A stretch of DNA of 64,000 nt from the NCBI GenBank assembly GCA_964519995.1, contig CAZFLY010000001.1, positions 1 through 64,000 on the forward strand. The letters are read 5' to 3'. This DNA is from CAZFLY01 sp964519995 (GTDB taxonomy: Bacteria; Planctomycetota; Phycisphaerae; Sedimentisphaerales; Anaerobacaceae). The notes under the pieces were generated by a model. It had not been told where the DNA came from. It saw only the letters and a program-made list of their open reading frames with translations, and searched no databases. Shown piece after piece: positions 41,491-49,091 of the stretch; the first letter of the stretch is position 1, and every line of letters begins with the position of its first letter. Made by a program: the position numbers and the translations under genes.

Positions 41491-42405
41491 ATGCCGGAAA
41501 AAAGGGTAATGTCCAGACTGGTTATTTTTGGCGATCCGAAGAAGGGACCGGTCGCTGAGGCAATTGATGAGTTTGCGCGCTTCGTTCGAGACAAAGCAGA
41601 AGTTGTTGCCAGCGGGGGCGTAGAGGATTGCACGACAGACAGCTTGAGGAACTGTGACTTTGCTGTAGTGTTCGGTGGTGATGGTAGTATCATCTCGGCA
41701 GCCAGGAGCCTCAGTCAGGCCAGCGTACCAGTAATTGGTGTCAACCTTGGAAAACTCGGGTTCTTAGCTGAGTTCAGCATTGACGAAATCGAGAAGTTTT
41801 TCGACGATATAATTTCGGGCAAAACACCTATAGAAAAACGTATGATGCTCGACTGCAGAGCCTTTAAAGACACTGACGAAAAAAACACTCGCACCTGCGG
41901 TTACGCGAGTGCAGGCGAGCGTTTTTCCTCGACGGCAGTTAACGATGTTTTCATTACAGCTGGCCCGCCTTTCCGGATGATAGAGCTGAAGATATCGGTG
42001 AATGGCCAGCACGTCGCCAGTTGCGTAAGTGACGGTTTGATAGTCGCGACGCCGACCGGCTCGACCGCCTACAATCTTTCAGCCGGTGGGCCGATCCTGG
42101 CCGGCCAAATGGAGGCGATGGTCGTAACCCCAATTTGCCCTCATTCGCTGAGTTTTAGACCTATCGTAATCAGCGCTGACAGCACTATTCAGATACAAGG
42201 CGTGCAATTGAACAAAGGAACGACGTTATCGATCGATGGCCAAGTCTCAATTGGTTTATCGACAGATGACACAGTAGAAGTGGCCAGGCGGAGCAGTAGG
42301 TTTTTAATTGTCAGCAATCCACTGCGATCCCGCTGGGAAACACTTGCCACCAAACTTAGCTGGGCTGAGAAACCGAAATACACAAAGCAGGAGGTTTTAC
42401 CGTAG
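41491..42405 (+). CDS. nadK: NAD kinase
   Basis: Phosphorylates NAD+ to NADP+ with ATP or polyphosphate. The 304-residue protein has VVFGGDGSIISAAR (59-72, GGDG motif), GVNLGKLGFLAEF (83-95), NDVFITAGPPFR and the substrate loop ATPTGSTAYNLSAGGPI. Between RMMLDCRAF and the conserved NDV strand it carries extra residues 131-145 (KNTRTCGYASAGERF) encoded by a palindromic repeat. Family members have a short variable loop at this point, so the fold is probably preserved. The start has GGAAG upstream. Confidence 0.95.
   Translation: MPEKRVMSRLVIFGDPKKGPVAEAIDEFARFVRDKAEVVASGGVEDCTTDSLRNCDFAVVFGGDGSIISAARSLSQASVPVIGVNLGKLGFLAEFSIDEIEKFFDDIISGKTPIEKRMMLDCRAFKDTDEKNTRTCGYASAGERFSSTAVNDVFITAGPPFRMIELKISVNGQHVASCVSDGLIVATPTGSTAYNLSAGGPILAGQMEAMVVTPICPHSLSFRPIVISADSTIQIQGVQLNKGTTLSIDGQVSIGLSTDDTVEVARRSSRFLIVSNPLRSRWETLATKLSWAEKPKYTKQEVLP
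41881..41925. repeat. Palindromic element inside the nadK reading frame
   Basis: AAAAACACTCGCACCTGC pairs with GCAGGCGAGCGTTTTT around GGTTACGCGAGT. CTCGCACCTGCGGTTACGCG continued by AGTGCAGGCG matches 29 of 30 bases with the nested palindrome in the intergenic repeat near 37571-37601. The 45 bases add 15 codons with no stop, so it sits as an in-frame insertion. Confidence 0.85.
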
Positions 42406-42464
42406 GCCGCAAGATGAATGCCTAAGATTGACTGAGGCGGAGAAATTGGGAAGCGCGAAACACT

Positions 42465-44315
42465 ATGAGTGATAGGCCATTTGTTACTATCCAAAGACAC
42501 CTGTGCCTGCGCTACCACCTGCCCCTGCGTTTCCCGCAAAGCGGGGCGGCGGGCAGGTGCATGCAATGGTTTATTGCCCGTCTAATTCCTACAGGATGTC
42601 ATAGCGTGCTAAGACGAATTCTCGCTATAGCTGTGCTATTGTCGTTAATTCCAGCGGCGACAGTCTGGTCACTACAGAATCCATCTGTCGTTGATCCAAT
42701 TGGACCGGGCACGGTTCCGCCAAGCACTTTTGAGAGCGGCCTGATCCATACTCCCAGCCCTACCGATACCAGCGGTAATTTGATAGTTACGGGCAACGTT
42801 CGTGAAGGCAAACATTTTCTTGGTTCGATACCGTATCGCTCTACAACAAGTTTCGCAGCACCGTTGGGTTCATCATCACTTGATTCTTTTCTGAGGTATT
42901 CAACAGGTTCGGAATACATTGGCCATTACGGCGAAGGATTCATACCCTTCTATTCACCTACAGCAACAGTTAGCACGATTTCGCTCGGCTACTACGATAA
43001 GATACCAGAACGGGCAACGATGAGAATCAACAGCCGCATCTCACTCGACTCGGCGGAAGCCTTCGCCGGAGCGGGGGATGTTCTCTTAGACACCACCGGT
43101 GGTGCAGATCTGGTATCGGCTGCGCCTCAGCCTGAGGCCATCTCAAGTCCAGATAGTGTTGCAGGCCAGAACTTGCTTTGGCCAATTCTGCCGGGGCCTA
43201 TTCGAGCACAGGCTCATGCCCCAGACCAACCTTCCAAAGTTCCGCGTAGCGAACTGCTAACTGAACAGGAATACCAAAAGCAAATGGACCAACTGCGCCA
43301 GGAACTACTGGACATCGGCGACTCGTCTCAGCGGAGGCCTTCGCCGGAACAGAGGGATGAAAGGTTTAGTCCTGAACAAACCAGCCTGGCTCCGCCAAAG
43401 GCTACGCCGGAGGCGAGTCAGTTTGAAACCGGCCTGCTCAAGGAGCCGTCACATGCTGAAGAGCAGGAAGGAATTGATGCGTTGGACGAGCAGCTCGACT
43501 TTGATGCGCAAACCAGGCGTCAAATCGATGCTCTAGAGGCTTTGCAGGAGCAAGAATACATAGAACCAGAACCAACTAAAACAAAACTACGCGTTTGGGA
43601 GCCTGAGTGGTTGGATGCCCTGAAGGACTCACTACCCGGAGCCGAAGCTGTTGCCGAGCGGAAAGAGCAATCGTACGAGGGTGAATCACATCTTGAAAAG
43701 CCGAAATCCGAAGCCGAATTGATTGAGCAGGACTCCGAGCCAACCGAGTCTGCGTTGCAACAGCTAAGCAGACTTTCAGATGCCGAGATTTCGGCACGGG
43801 CCAAACAGATTTTGGGCACACACGAAAACCTCGCCTCGTTCTCGCATCATCGCTTCAATCAATACTTCAAAGCCGGGCAGACATATCTGAAGCAGGGCAG
43901 GTACCTTCAGGCAGAGAATGCCTTTGCTTTGGCCTCTATGTACAAACCGGATAGTCCACTCGCATATGCCGGCAGGAGCCAGGCGCTATTTGCTGTGGGC
44001 CAGTATATCAGCAGCGCTTTGTTTCTTACACGAACACTAAAAATCTATCCACAGTATGCCGAGCTCAAAGTCGACCTTGCCGGCATAATGGGGGGCCAAG
44101 ATAAGCTCAACAATAGAATAGCCGACGCTCAAGAGTGTTTACAACTAAGCGGTGCGGCTGAACTACAGTTTCTGCTTTCATACATCTATCTGCAGTTAAA
44201 CAAGCTCGATGAGGCAAAACAGGCCATCGACAAGGCCTGCAAACAGATGTCGGATGTGCCGGCTGTTCAGACCCTCAAAAAGGTCATTGACAAGGCGCTC
44301 AGGGGGACTGGTTAA
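42465..44315 (+). CDS. Exported protein with C-terminal tetratricopeptide repeats
   Basis: Up to 616 residues. A signal-like helix (RRILAIAVLLSLIPAATVWS) lies at about 50-69, so the protein starts either at 42465 with an odd 50-residue leader, at ATG 42561, or nearby; the leader is encoded by a palindromic repeat. Residues 70-230 are Ser/Thr/Pro-rich with a degenerate SLGYYDKIP segment, 230-430 are acidic and coiled-coil-like (many Glu/Gln), and 440-610 contain three to four TPR units (FNQYFKAGQTYLKQGRYLQA, AYAGRSQALFAVGQYISSAL, EAKQAIDKAC). Two more palindromic elements lie in frame in the linker (43044-43084, 43321-43364). Function unknown; probably a periplasmic or surface scaffold. Confidence 0.75.
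   Translation: MSDRPFVTIQRHLCLRYHLPLRFPQSGAAGRCMQWFIARLIPTGCHSVLRRILAIAVLLSLIPAATVWSLQNPSVVDPIGPGTVPPSTFESGLIHTPSPTDTSGNLIVTGNVREGKHFLGSIPYRSTTSFAAPLGSSSLDSFLRYSTGSEYIGHYGEGFIPFYSPTATVSTISLGYYDKIPERATMRINSRISLDSAEAFAGAGDVLLDTTGGADLVSAAPQPEAISSPDSVAGQNLLWPILPGPIRAQAHAPDQPSKVPRSELLTEQEYQKQMDQLRQELLDIGDSSQRRPSPEQRDERFSPEQTSLAPPKATPEASQFETGLLKEPSHAEEQEGIDALDEQLDFDAQTRRQIDALEALQEQEYIEPEPTKTKLRVWEPEWLDALKDSLPGAEAVAERKEQSYEGESHLEKPKSEAELIEQDSEPTESALQQLSRLSDAEISARAKQILGTHENLASFSHHRFNQYFKAGQTYLKQGRYLQAENAFALASMYKPDSPLAYAGRSQALFAVGQYISSALFLTRTLKIYPQYAELKVDLAGIMGGQDKLNNRIADAQECLQLSGAAELQFLLSYIYLQLNKLDEAKQAIDKACKQMSDVPAVQTLKKVIDKALRGTG
42516..42559. repeat. Palindromic interspersed repeat, family E copy 2, at the 5' end of the TPR gene
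   Basis: CACCTGCCC (42516-42524) mirrors GGGCAGGTG (42551-42559), with CTGCGTTTCCCGCAAAGCGG inside. The sequence is the inverted counterpart of 39396-39448. It lies between the first ATG of the frame (42465) and the signal peptide, and it places a further ATG exactly at its right edge (42561). Confidence 0.75.
43044..43084. repeat. Palindromic element, family D copy 1, in the TPR gene frame
   Basis: CTCGACTCGGCGGAAGCCTT then CGCCGGAGCGGGGGATG. The core CGGCGGARGCCTTCGCCG is nearly self-complementary. It encodes SLDSAEAFAGAGDVL, about residues 194-208. Closely related copies lie at 43321-43364 and, in dnaA, at 45017-45060, all in the same plus-strand orientation. Confidence 0.75.
43321..43364. 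repeat. Palindromic element, family D copy 2, in the TPR gene frame
   Basis: ACTCGTCTCAGCGGAGGCCT then TCGCCGGAACAGAGGGATGA. It is read in a different frame from copy 1, giving DSSQRRPSPEQRDERF (about residues 286-301), so the shared DNA cannot come from a repeated peptide. Confidence 0.8.
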
Positions 44316-44463
44316 AAAAAAGCCGGCCATTATCCAGTATCTAATGCCGAATCACCAAATAATCTTAACCAGAAAAAATATTTGTATCTTGACTGTTGTT
44401 AGACAGGTCCGTGGGTACTTGCATTGTCCGGCCTTGCCACTTGTTCAGCCAGGCTCATTTCGG

Positions 44464-45972
44464 CTATCGTGAGACGATCTCTTCTATTTCTGCAAGGACT
44501 GTTCGGGCTTTAGCCACTTTGTTTCTTCGCCCAGCGCCCTGTTGTGGGCCAGCGGCGGACCAATTGACATCGGCATTTCGCTTGATCAAGTCCTCGATTT
44601 TTTTGCAGGCTGCGAGTACGGTAGCGTGATTTTTGTTACCCATAAACCTGCCAATCTCTGATGACGACATCTTAGTGTGCTTTCTGGTAAGGTACATGCT
44701 GAAATGCCGAGCCAACGCAAGTGTTTTGTCTTTCCTGGACGAGTGTATGCTGGCTGGTGTCGTTCCAAAATAAGTGGCCGCGGCTGACTCGATATCGGAG
44801 ACGTGCACAATTGGATCACATCGTTCCAGGTGCTCGGCCAATACCGTCTGTGCCATTGAAAGGGTGATTTTTTCGTTCTGCAAAGACGAATAAGCAACCA
44901 GTTTTAGTACCGCCCCTTCTAATTCTCGCACGTTGGTGCGCAAGTTCTCCGCAATGTACCTAATGACACTTTCACAGCTTTGAGTGTTTGCCGTAAGGCA
45001 TCCTGTGGAGAGTTTCAACTCGTCTCGGCGGAGGCCTTCGCCGTAGCGGGATAGGAAACGTTTGCAGATTCGGCAGCGGGTCTGAAAGTCCGGACGCTCG
45101 ATTTTAACGACCATGCCGGAAATGAAACGGTTGACCAGCTTTTCAGATAGCTGTCCGATCATTTTCGGATGTGCATCGGAAACAAGAACGACCTGCTTAC
45201 CTGCCAGGTTGATTGTATTGAATGTGTGCAGGAACTCCTCCTGGGTTGAAGGCTTGCTGGCCAAGAAGTGAATGTCGTCGATTGCCAATAAATCCGTTTG
45301 TCGCATTCGGCGCCTGAAGGCCTCCAGCTTTTTCGTTTTTAAGGCAAGTACAAATTGATTGACAAAATCCTCTGCTGACAGGTATAGCCAATTGGATGTT
45401 AGACGTGTTTCGGAGACCGCATTGCATATTCCCTGTAGTAGATGGGTTTTGCCGATCCCATATCCTCCGTGAATAAAAAGGGGATTGAAAGGACTCTGCT
45501 GCTCCCTGACTACCGCTTTTGCGGCGTTGTAGGCCAGCTCGTTGGATGGACCCACAACGAATGTATCAAGAGTCAGCCGCAGCCTCTTCTTTGAAAGCGG
45601 TTGGACGTACGGGCTTGGGTGCCGCAGACGGCTTTGGGTTTTGCAGACATGTTGCGCTTGCGAGTCTATTTGCGTTCGCCGCGGATTTTCGCTAAGCCCT
45701 GGGTCGATCTCGAAGGTTATCTTGGGATTGGCCCCGGTGGCAGCACGAGCCGCACGAGTAATGTCAGTTAGAAAATGTTTTTCTATCCAGTTTGCTATAA
45801 AAAGGTTCGGCACACCAACTCTCAGGTATCCGCCCACAAGAGTGAAACTAGTCGAATTCCTGAACCATATTCTGTACTTCTGCGGACCAACTATTTCAGC
45901 AAGAGCCTGATTAATACTATCTATCTGGGCCTGTGCCGTGCGGGAACTCTCGTCCGTGATTGTACCGCGCAT
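44464..45972 (-). CDS. dnaA: Chromosomal replication initiator DnaA
   Basis: A 502-residue AAA+ initiator. Domain I covers about 15-85. Domain III has Walker A IHGGYGIGKTHLLQGI (167-182), Walker B LLAIDDIHFLASK (228-240) and sensor/arginine-finger region EKLVNRFISGMVVKIERPD. Domain IV ends with GRFMGNKNHATVLAACKKIE, the DNA-binding signature (more often GGRDHSTV). Between CRICKR and VIRYIAENLRTNVRELEG there is extra sequence that includes RFLSRYGEGLRRDEL (305-319), encoded by a palindromic repeat. The C-terminal 45 residues extend past the normal end. It is convergent with the TPR gene; a 1.2-kb gene-poor stretch lies upstream. Confidence 0.95.
   Translation of the reverse strand: MRGTITDESSRTAQAQIDSINQALAEIVGPQKYRIWFRNSTSFTLVGGYLRVGVPNLFIANWIEKHFLTDITRAARAATGANPKITFEIDPGLSENPRRTQIDSQAQHVCKTQSRLRHPSPYVQPLSKKRLRLTLDTFVVGPSNELAYNAAKAVVREQQSPFNPLFIHGGYGIGKTHLLQGICNAVSETRLTSNWLYLSAEDFVNQFVLALKTKKLEAFRRRMRQTDLLAIDDIHFLASKPSTQEEFLHTFNTINLAGKQVVLVSDAHPKMIGQLSEKLVNRFISGMVVKIERPDFQTRCRICKRFLSRYGEGLRRDELKLSTGCLTANTQSCESVIRYIAENLRTNVRELEGAVLKLVAYSSLQNEKITLSMAQTVLAEHLERCDPIVHVSDIESAAATYFGTTPASIHSSRKDKTLALARHFSMYLTRKHTKMSSSEIGRFMGNKNHATVLAACKKIEDLIKRNADVNWSAAGPQQGAGRRNKVAKARTVLAEIEEIVSR
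45017..45060. repeat. Palindromic element, family D copy 3, in the dnaA frame
   Basis: AACTCGTCTCGGCGGAGGCC then TTCGCCGTAGCGGGATAGGA. Close to 43321-43364 over about 35 bases (ACTCGTCTCRGCGGAGGCCT, then TCGCCG and GGGAT). dnaA is read from the opposite strand to the TPR gene, so this element is translated in the other orientation here, still without a stop. Confidence 0.85.
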
Positions 45973-46863
45973 TGATACTCTCCCCTGCTAATTAAGAATT
46001 TACTTATCACCATCTTCCAGGAGTCTGTAAATTAAAATTGGCTCTAGTAGTTACAATTCAAGCATGTTGGCAACTATTATCATGCTGTGGCAAAGCAATT
46101 CAATCCCATTTTAGAGAAATTCTTTTCCACTTGATAGAGACTATTGCTGGAAATAAGTTTGCGCAAGAAAAAAATTTATCTTTAACAGGTTTTGCACAAC
46201 ACAAAGACGCTTTGTGGAAGAGGTGTGGAGTGAACTTGCCCGCCGCAGCATGTCACGGCTGCCTCTTCAAACGGTGCGCAATGTGGTCGTGCGTTATGGT
46301 AAACAACTATTTTCATTTAGGTTTGTTAGTAGCGGTCACGCTTTCGAAAGAAACTGGCTAAGCGATGTTCCGAGTGGAGAAATGGCACAACAAAGGCAAC
46401 TTAGTTGAACACCCTGATGCCGACCTATTTAAACTCCTTTTTCAGCTTCGATTCATCCTAATCTACACTCCCGCACCCAAAACCGGCCGGAAACTTCCAA
46501 TCGCATTTTTTATTGACGTTCTTCAAAGATTGTCTACAATGTAAGTGGAATTACGGAATGAGATTATTGGGGAGGAGTTAGTTTCATCATATTTCAGTGG
46601 GAGAGTCATTGGTTTTGTGATATGCCCGCCTTAGGTTTTGAATTTTGATATTTAACTTTAGCTTCTCGGAGGAGCGACGTCTTAATTAGTTCCTACGTGT
46701 ATGTCCGGATTGCTATCTAAGGCCTTGCTGTAACAAAACTTGCGCAACATAAATTTTGCCCTTGGTTCTTTCGCAAAATGAATGAAAAGATTGATTGAAT
46801 AAGGCCTCTGATATGAGCCTCATGCTCTTTTGAAATAAGTATAGCGTTGAGATGTTAATTTAG
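45973..46863. other. Gene-poor stretch upstream of dnaA, possible origin region
   Basis: About 890 bp with no credible gene on either strand. It contains TTTTGCACA (46190-46198), which fits the relaxed DnaA box TTWTNCACA, and two 8-of-9 matches: TTTTCCACT (46123-46131) and TGTGGAAGA (46213-46221, reverse). These three lie within 100 bp, with an A/T-rich run (GAAAAAAATTTATCTTTAAC) between them. No canonical TTATCCACA is present, and neighbouring genes point toward the region rather than away from it, so an origin is only a possibility. Confidence 0.25.
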
Positions 46864-47040
46864 CAACAATTTTTTGGCTGTTCAGTTAAAGGATTGACCG
46901 GTACGTTAGCCAGCGGCGAACCAATCAATAACGATTTCCGTATCGGGCACTATGGCAGTATTGTTCTAATTCCTGAGCCAGCAACGATTGCATTAATCGG
47001 ATTAGGCGGTTTGGCAGTGATTAGAAGACGCAGAGCGTAA
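46864..47040 (+). pseudogene. C-terminal remnant of a PEP-CTERM exported protein
   Basis: An open frame of 58 codons without a start, preceded directly by TAG. It ends IPEPATIALIGLGGLAVIRR plus RRA: the PEP motif, a transmembrane helix and an arginine-rich tail that is the sorting signal of exosortase substrates. Just before it, GTLASGEPINNDFRIGHYGS resembles the last strands of typical planctomycete PEP-CTERM proteins. The body and signal peptide are absent upstream, so this is a truncated gene, perhaps broken by the neighbouring transposon. Confidence 0.75.
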
Positions 47041-47048
47041 ATCACCAC

Positions 47049-47126
47049 CCCGAAGCGGGCTTCGGGTATGATATGCACCCCCAAGCAGGCTTGGGGAACG
47101 AATACACCCCCAGGCAGGCCTGGGGG
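47049..47126. repeat. Three tandem GC-rich hairpins upstream of the RAYT gene (REP-like)
   Basis: CCCGAAG-cggg-CTTCGGG (47049-47066), CCCCAAG-cagg-CTTGGGG (47079-47096) and CCCCCAGG-cagg-CCTGGGGG (47107-47126). The hairpins share the cap but differ in compensating stem pairs, which indicates selection on structure. They lie directly before the Y1 transposase gene. Confidence 0.8.
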
Positions 47127-47177
47127 CTAAACAGTATGCGTTTGCCCGCCAGCAGATTCGCGGTTAATATTTATCTT

Positions 47178-47633
47178 ATGGGAAAGATGGTCGGGTACAT
47201 GGTGACGTGGACAACGTATGGGACGTGGCTGCAGGGTGATAAAAGAGGGTATGTGCGGGATGGAAAGATACTGCCGGCATATCCAGGACTCCAAGAGGCA
47301 AACAAAAAACTGCAAAAGACTGGGCTTGTTCGTCTGACTTCTGAGCAGAAAAGGGTTGTCGAAGAGGCAGTGCTAAAAAAGGCACAGCATATCGGGCTGG
47401 AGATACTTGCGCTTGCGGTTTGCTCGAATCATGTTCATCTTGTGGCTGGTTTGGGGAATGAGTCAATAGAGAATGCTGTATCCCGGTATAAGAATGTTGC
47501 GACCAGCGCCCTGAAAAAAACGGGATTAACAAAAAAGATATGGACGCGCGGTTTTGACAAGAGGTTCTGTTTCAGTACTGAACAACTCCAGCAGAAAATC
47601 AAATATGTTCATCATCACGACAAAACCGGTTAG
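47178..47633 (+). CDS. Y1 (HUH) transposase of the REP-associated (RAYT) type
   Basis: About 151 residues from ATG 47178 (MGKMVGYMVTWTTYGTWLQG); the frame opens at 47073, inside the hairpin array, and that leader is unlikely to be translated. The single-strand transposase features are present: WLQGDKRGYV after the first strand, the HUH motif in CSNHVHLVAGL (His-Val-His) and a C-terminal helix QQKIKYVHHHDKTG with the nucleophile-type Tyr. RAYT proteins mobilise short palindromic REP elements, and hairpins flank this gene on both sides. The frame is intact, so it may be active. Confidence 0.85.
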   Translation: MGKMVGYMVTWTTYGTWLQGDKRGYVRDGKILPAYPGLQEANKKLQKTGLVRLTSEQKRVVEEAVLKKAQHIGLEILALAVCSNHVHLVAGLGNESIENAVSRYKNVATSALKKTGLTKKIWTRGFDKRFCFSTEQLQQKIKYVHHHDKTG

Positions 47634-47653
47634 CCCGCAGGCCAGCCTGCGGG
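47634..47653. repeat. Hairpin at the 3' end of the RAYT gene
   Basis: CCCGCAGG-ccag-CCTGCGGG starts just after the RAYT stop codon. Stem length and four-base loop equal those of the upstream array (47049-47126), so the gene is bracketed by REP-like hairpins. It could also act as the 3' transcription end, though no T tract follows. Confidence 0.75.
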
Positions 47654-47696
47654 TGAAGAATTCTGATAAACGAGCGACGATGCCAGGAGTAACTAA

Positions 47697-49076
47697 TCAC
47701 AAGTGACGTTTGACGATCGCGACGTATCCGCCATCGCGGTCAAATTGCATCGCCGATGGAAGAAAAAGACTTTCACGGTCGAGCTCGAAATCACGGTTGC
47801 TTTGCAGGAATTCTCCAATCACGTCACTATTTTCACATCTCTGGATACTGCAGGTGCTGTAACAGATGACCCCGCCGGGCTTTACCCGCGTTGCGGCCTT
47901 TGTCAGTAATTTAGCTTGTCGCTTGGCGATATTTTCCATTGCCTGGTGCTTTAGCCTAAAGCGCGCCTCAACTCGCCTTGCCAGAACGCCAGTATTTGAA
48001 CACGGCGCATCAAGCAAGACCGCATCGAAGACACCAATACGCATAGCTTCTTTTTCGATGTCATCATAACTAACTGTTCTAATACTTCTTACGCCAAGCC
48101 GAACAGCATTTTCCTTGACCTTTTTCAGGCGCTGTGCGTCGATATCGGTGGCGATGATCTCTGCTGAGTCATTAGTTGTTTCGGCCAACTGCGTCGTTTT
48201 CGTACCTGGCGCAGCACACAAATCGAGTATTTTCCAATCCGATTGAGGATTCATCATAATAACTGCCTGTGCCGTAGAAGTATCCTGAACTGTAAACAAG
48301 CCTTTTGTAAAACCAGGTAATTGAACAATTGCTTGCGGGCTTTTTACCTTAATCATCGACTGACTGGACACAACTTCAACCTCAATAGCCTGCTGCCGGA
48401 GCTTATCAAGCAGTTGCGGCATAGATGTCTTCAGGATATTCGGCCTGACGTAAATACCTGGCCTGCGATTGGATGCCAAACAAATCTGATAGGTTTGCTC
48501 GAATCCAAATTCGCTTAACCAGTCACTTACAAGCCAGCGTGGAAGTGAAAAGCAGATACTTAGATAATCGGCTTGTTGCGCCGCTGGATCGGGCAAAAAA
48601 TCGATGTCGAATTGACAACCTGTTGCTGACGACTGAACAAGTGTCCTGCGAGGGCCTGCTCTGTCAAGCTGAATTTGCCGAGCGGTTATATGTCTCGTGA
48701 TTTGACGCAGCACCGCGTTGACGAAATCGGTTTGTTTTTTGCCGCCGATGGCTCTGGCATTTTCGACCGCTTCGTTGACAACCGAGTACTCTGGCGTTTC
48801 AGGACAATAGACTAGCTCAAAGACAGCGATTCGGATAATGTTAAGCAGCCTCAAGCTGATTCTTTCGACGCGTCTGCCGGAGAATTGCGATATCACTCTA
48901 TCCAGCGCGGTGCGGTTTCTTAGCGTGCCGAAGACAATATCTGTCGCACGCTGTTTTTCACTCGTTTGGTCGAGCAGCTTACCCAGAATTGACCCAGCGT
49001 AGTTTCGCTTTGGATCGAACTGATTGAGGACTTCCGCAGCAACTGCCCTGGCGGTTTGGGTTTTAGAGTGGGTCAT
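47697..49076 (-). CDS. rsmB: 16S rRNA cytosine-5 methyltransferase RsmB
   Basis: Methylates C967 of 16S rRNA. The 459-residue protein has an N-terminal NusB-like RNA-binding domain (RAVAAEVLNQF ... RRVERISLRLLNIIRIAVFE ... FVNAVLRQI, about 1-140) and a C-terminal m5C methyltransferase: LDLCAAPGTKTTQLAE (SAM site), DAPCSNTGVLARR with the PC catalytic motif and YSTCSIQRCEN with the second Cys. This is the standard Sun/RsmB/Fmu layout. In many bacteria it follows def and fmt; here a restriction-modification pair lies between fmt and rsmB, with only 15 bp between the nuclease stop and the rsmB start. Confidence 0.95.
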   Translation of the reverse strand: MTHSKTQTARAVAAEVLNQFDPKRNYAGSILGKLLDQTSEKQRATDIVFGTLRNRTALDRVISQFSGRRVERISLRLLNIIRIAVFELVYCPETPEYSVVNEAVENARAIGGKKQTDFVNAVLRQITRHITARQIQLDRAGPRRTLVQSSATGCQFDIDFLPDPAAQQADYLSICFSLPRWLVSDWLSEFGFEQTYQICLASNRRPGIYVRPNILKTSMPQLLDKLRQQAIEVEVVSSQSMIKVKSPQAIVQLPGFTKGLFTVQDTSTAQAVIMMNPQSDWKILDLCAAPGTKTTQLAETTNDSAEIIATDIDAQRLKKVKENAVRLGVRSIRTVSYDDIEKEAMRIGVFDAVLLDAPCSNTGVLARRVEARFRLKHQAMENIAKRQAKLLTKAATRVKPGGVICYSTCSIQRCENSDVIGEFLQSNRDFELDRESLFLPSAMQFDRDGGYVAIVKRHL

Positions 49077-49091
49077 ATGACGGTTTTCAAC

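Noticed and set aside
47073..47177. N-terminal extension of the RAYT transposase
   Set aside because: It is encoded by the hairpin array (HPQAGLGNEYTPRQAWGLN is translated repeat); the domain starts at 47178.
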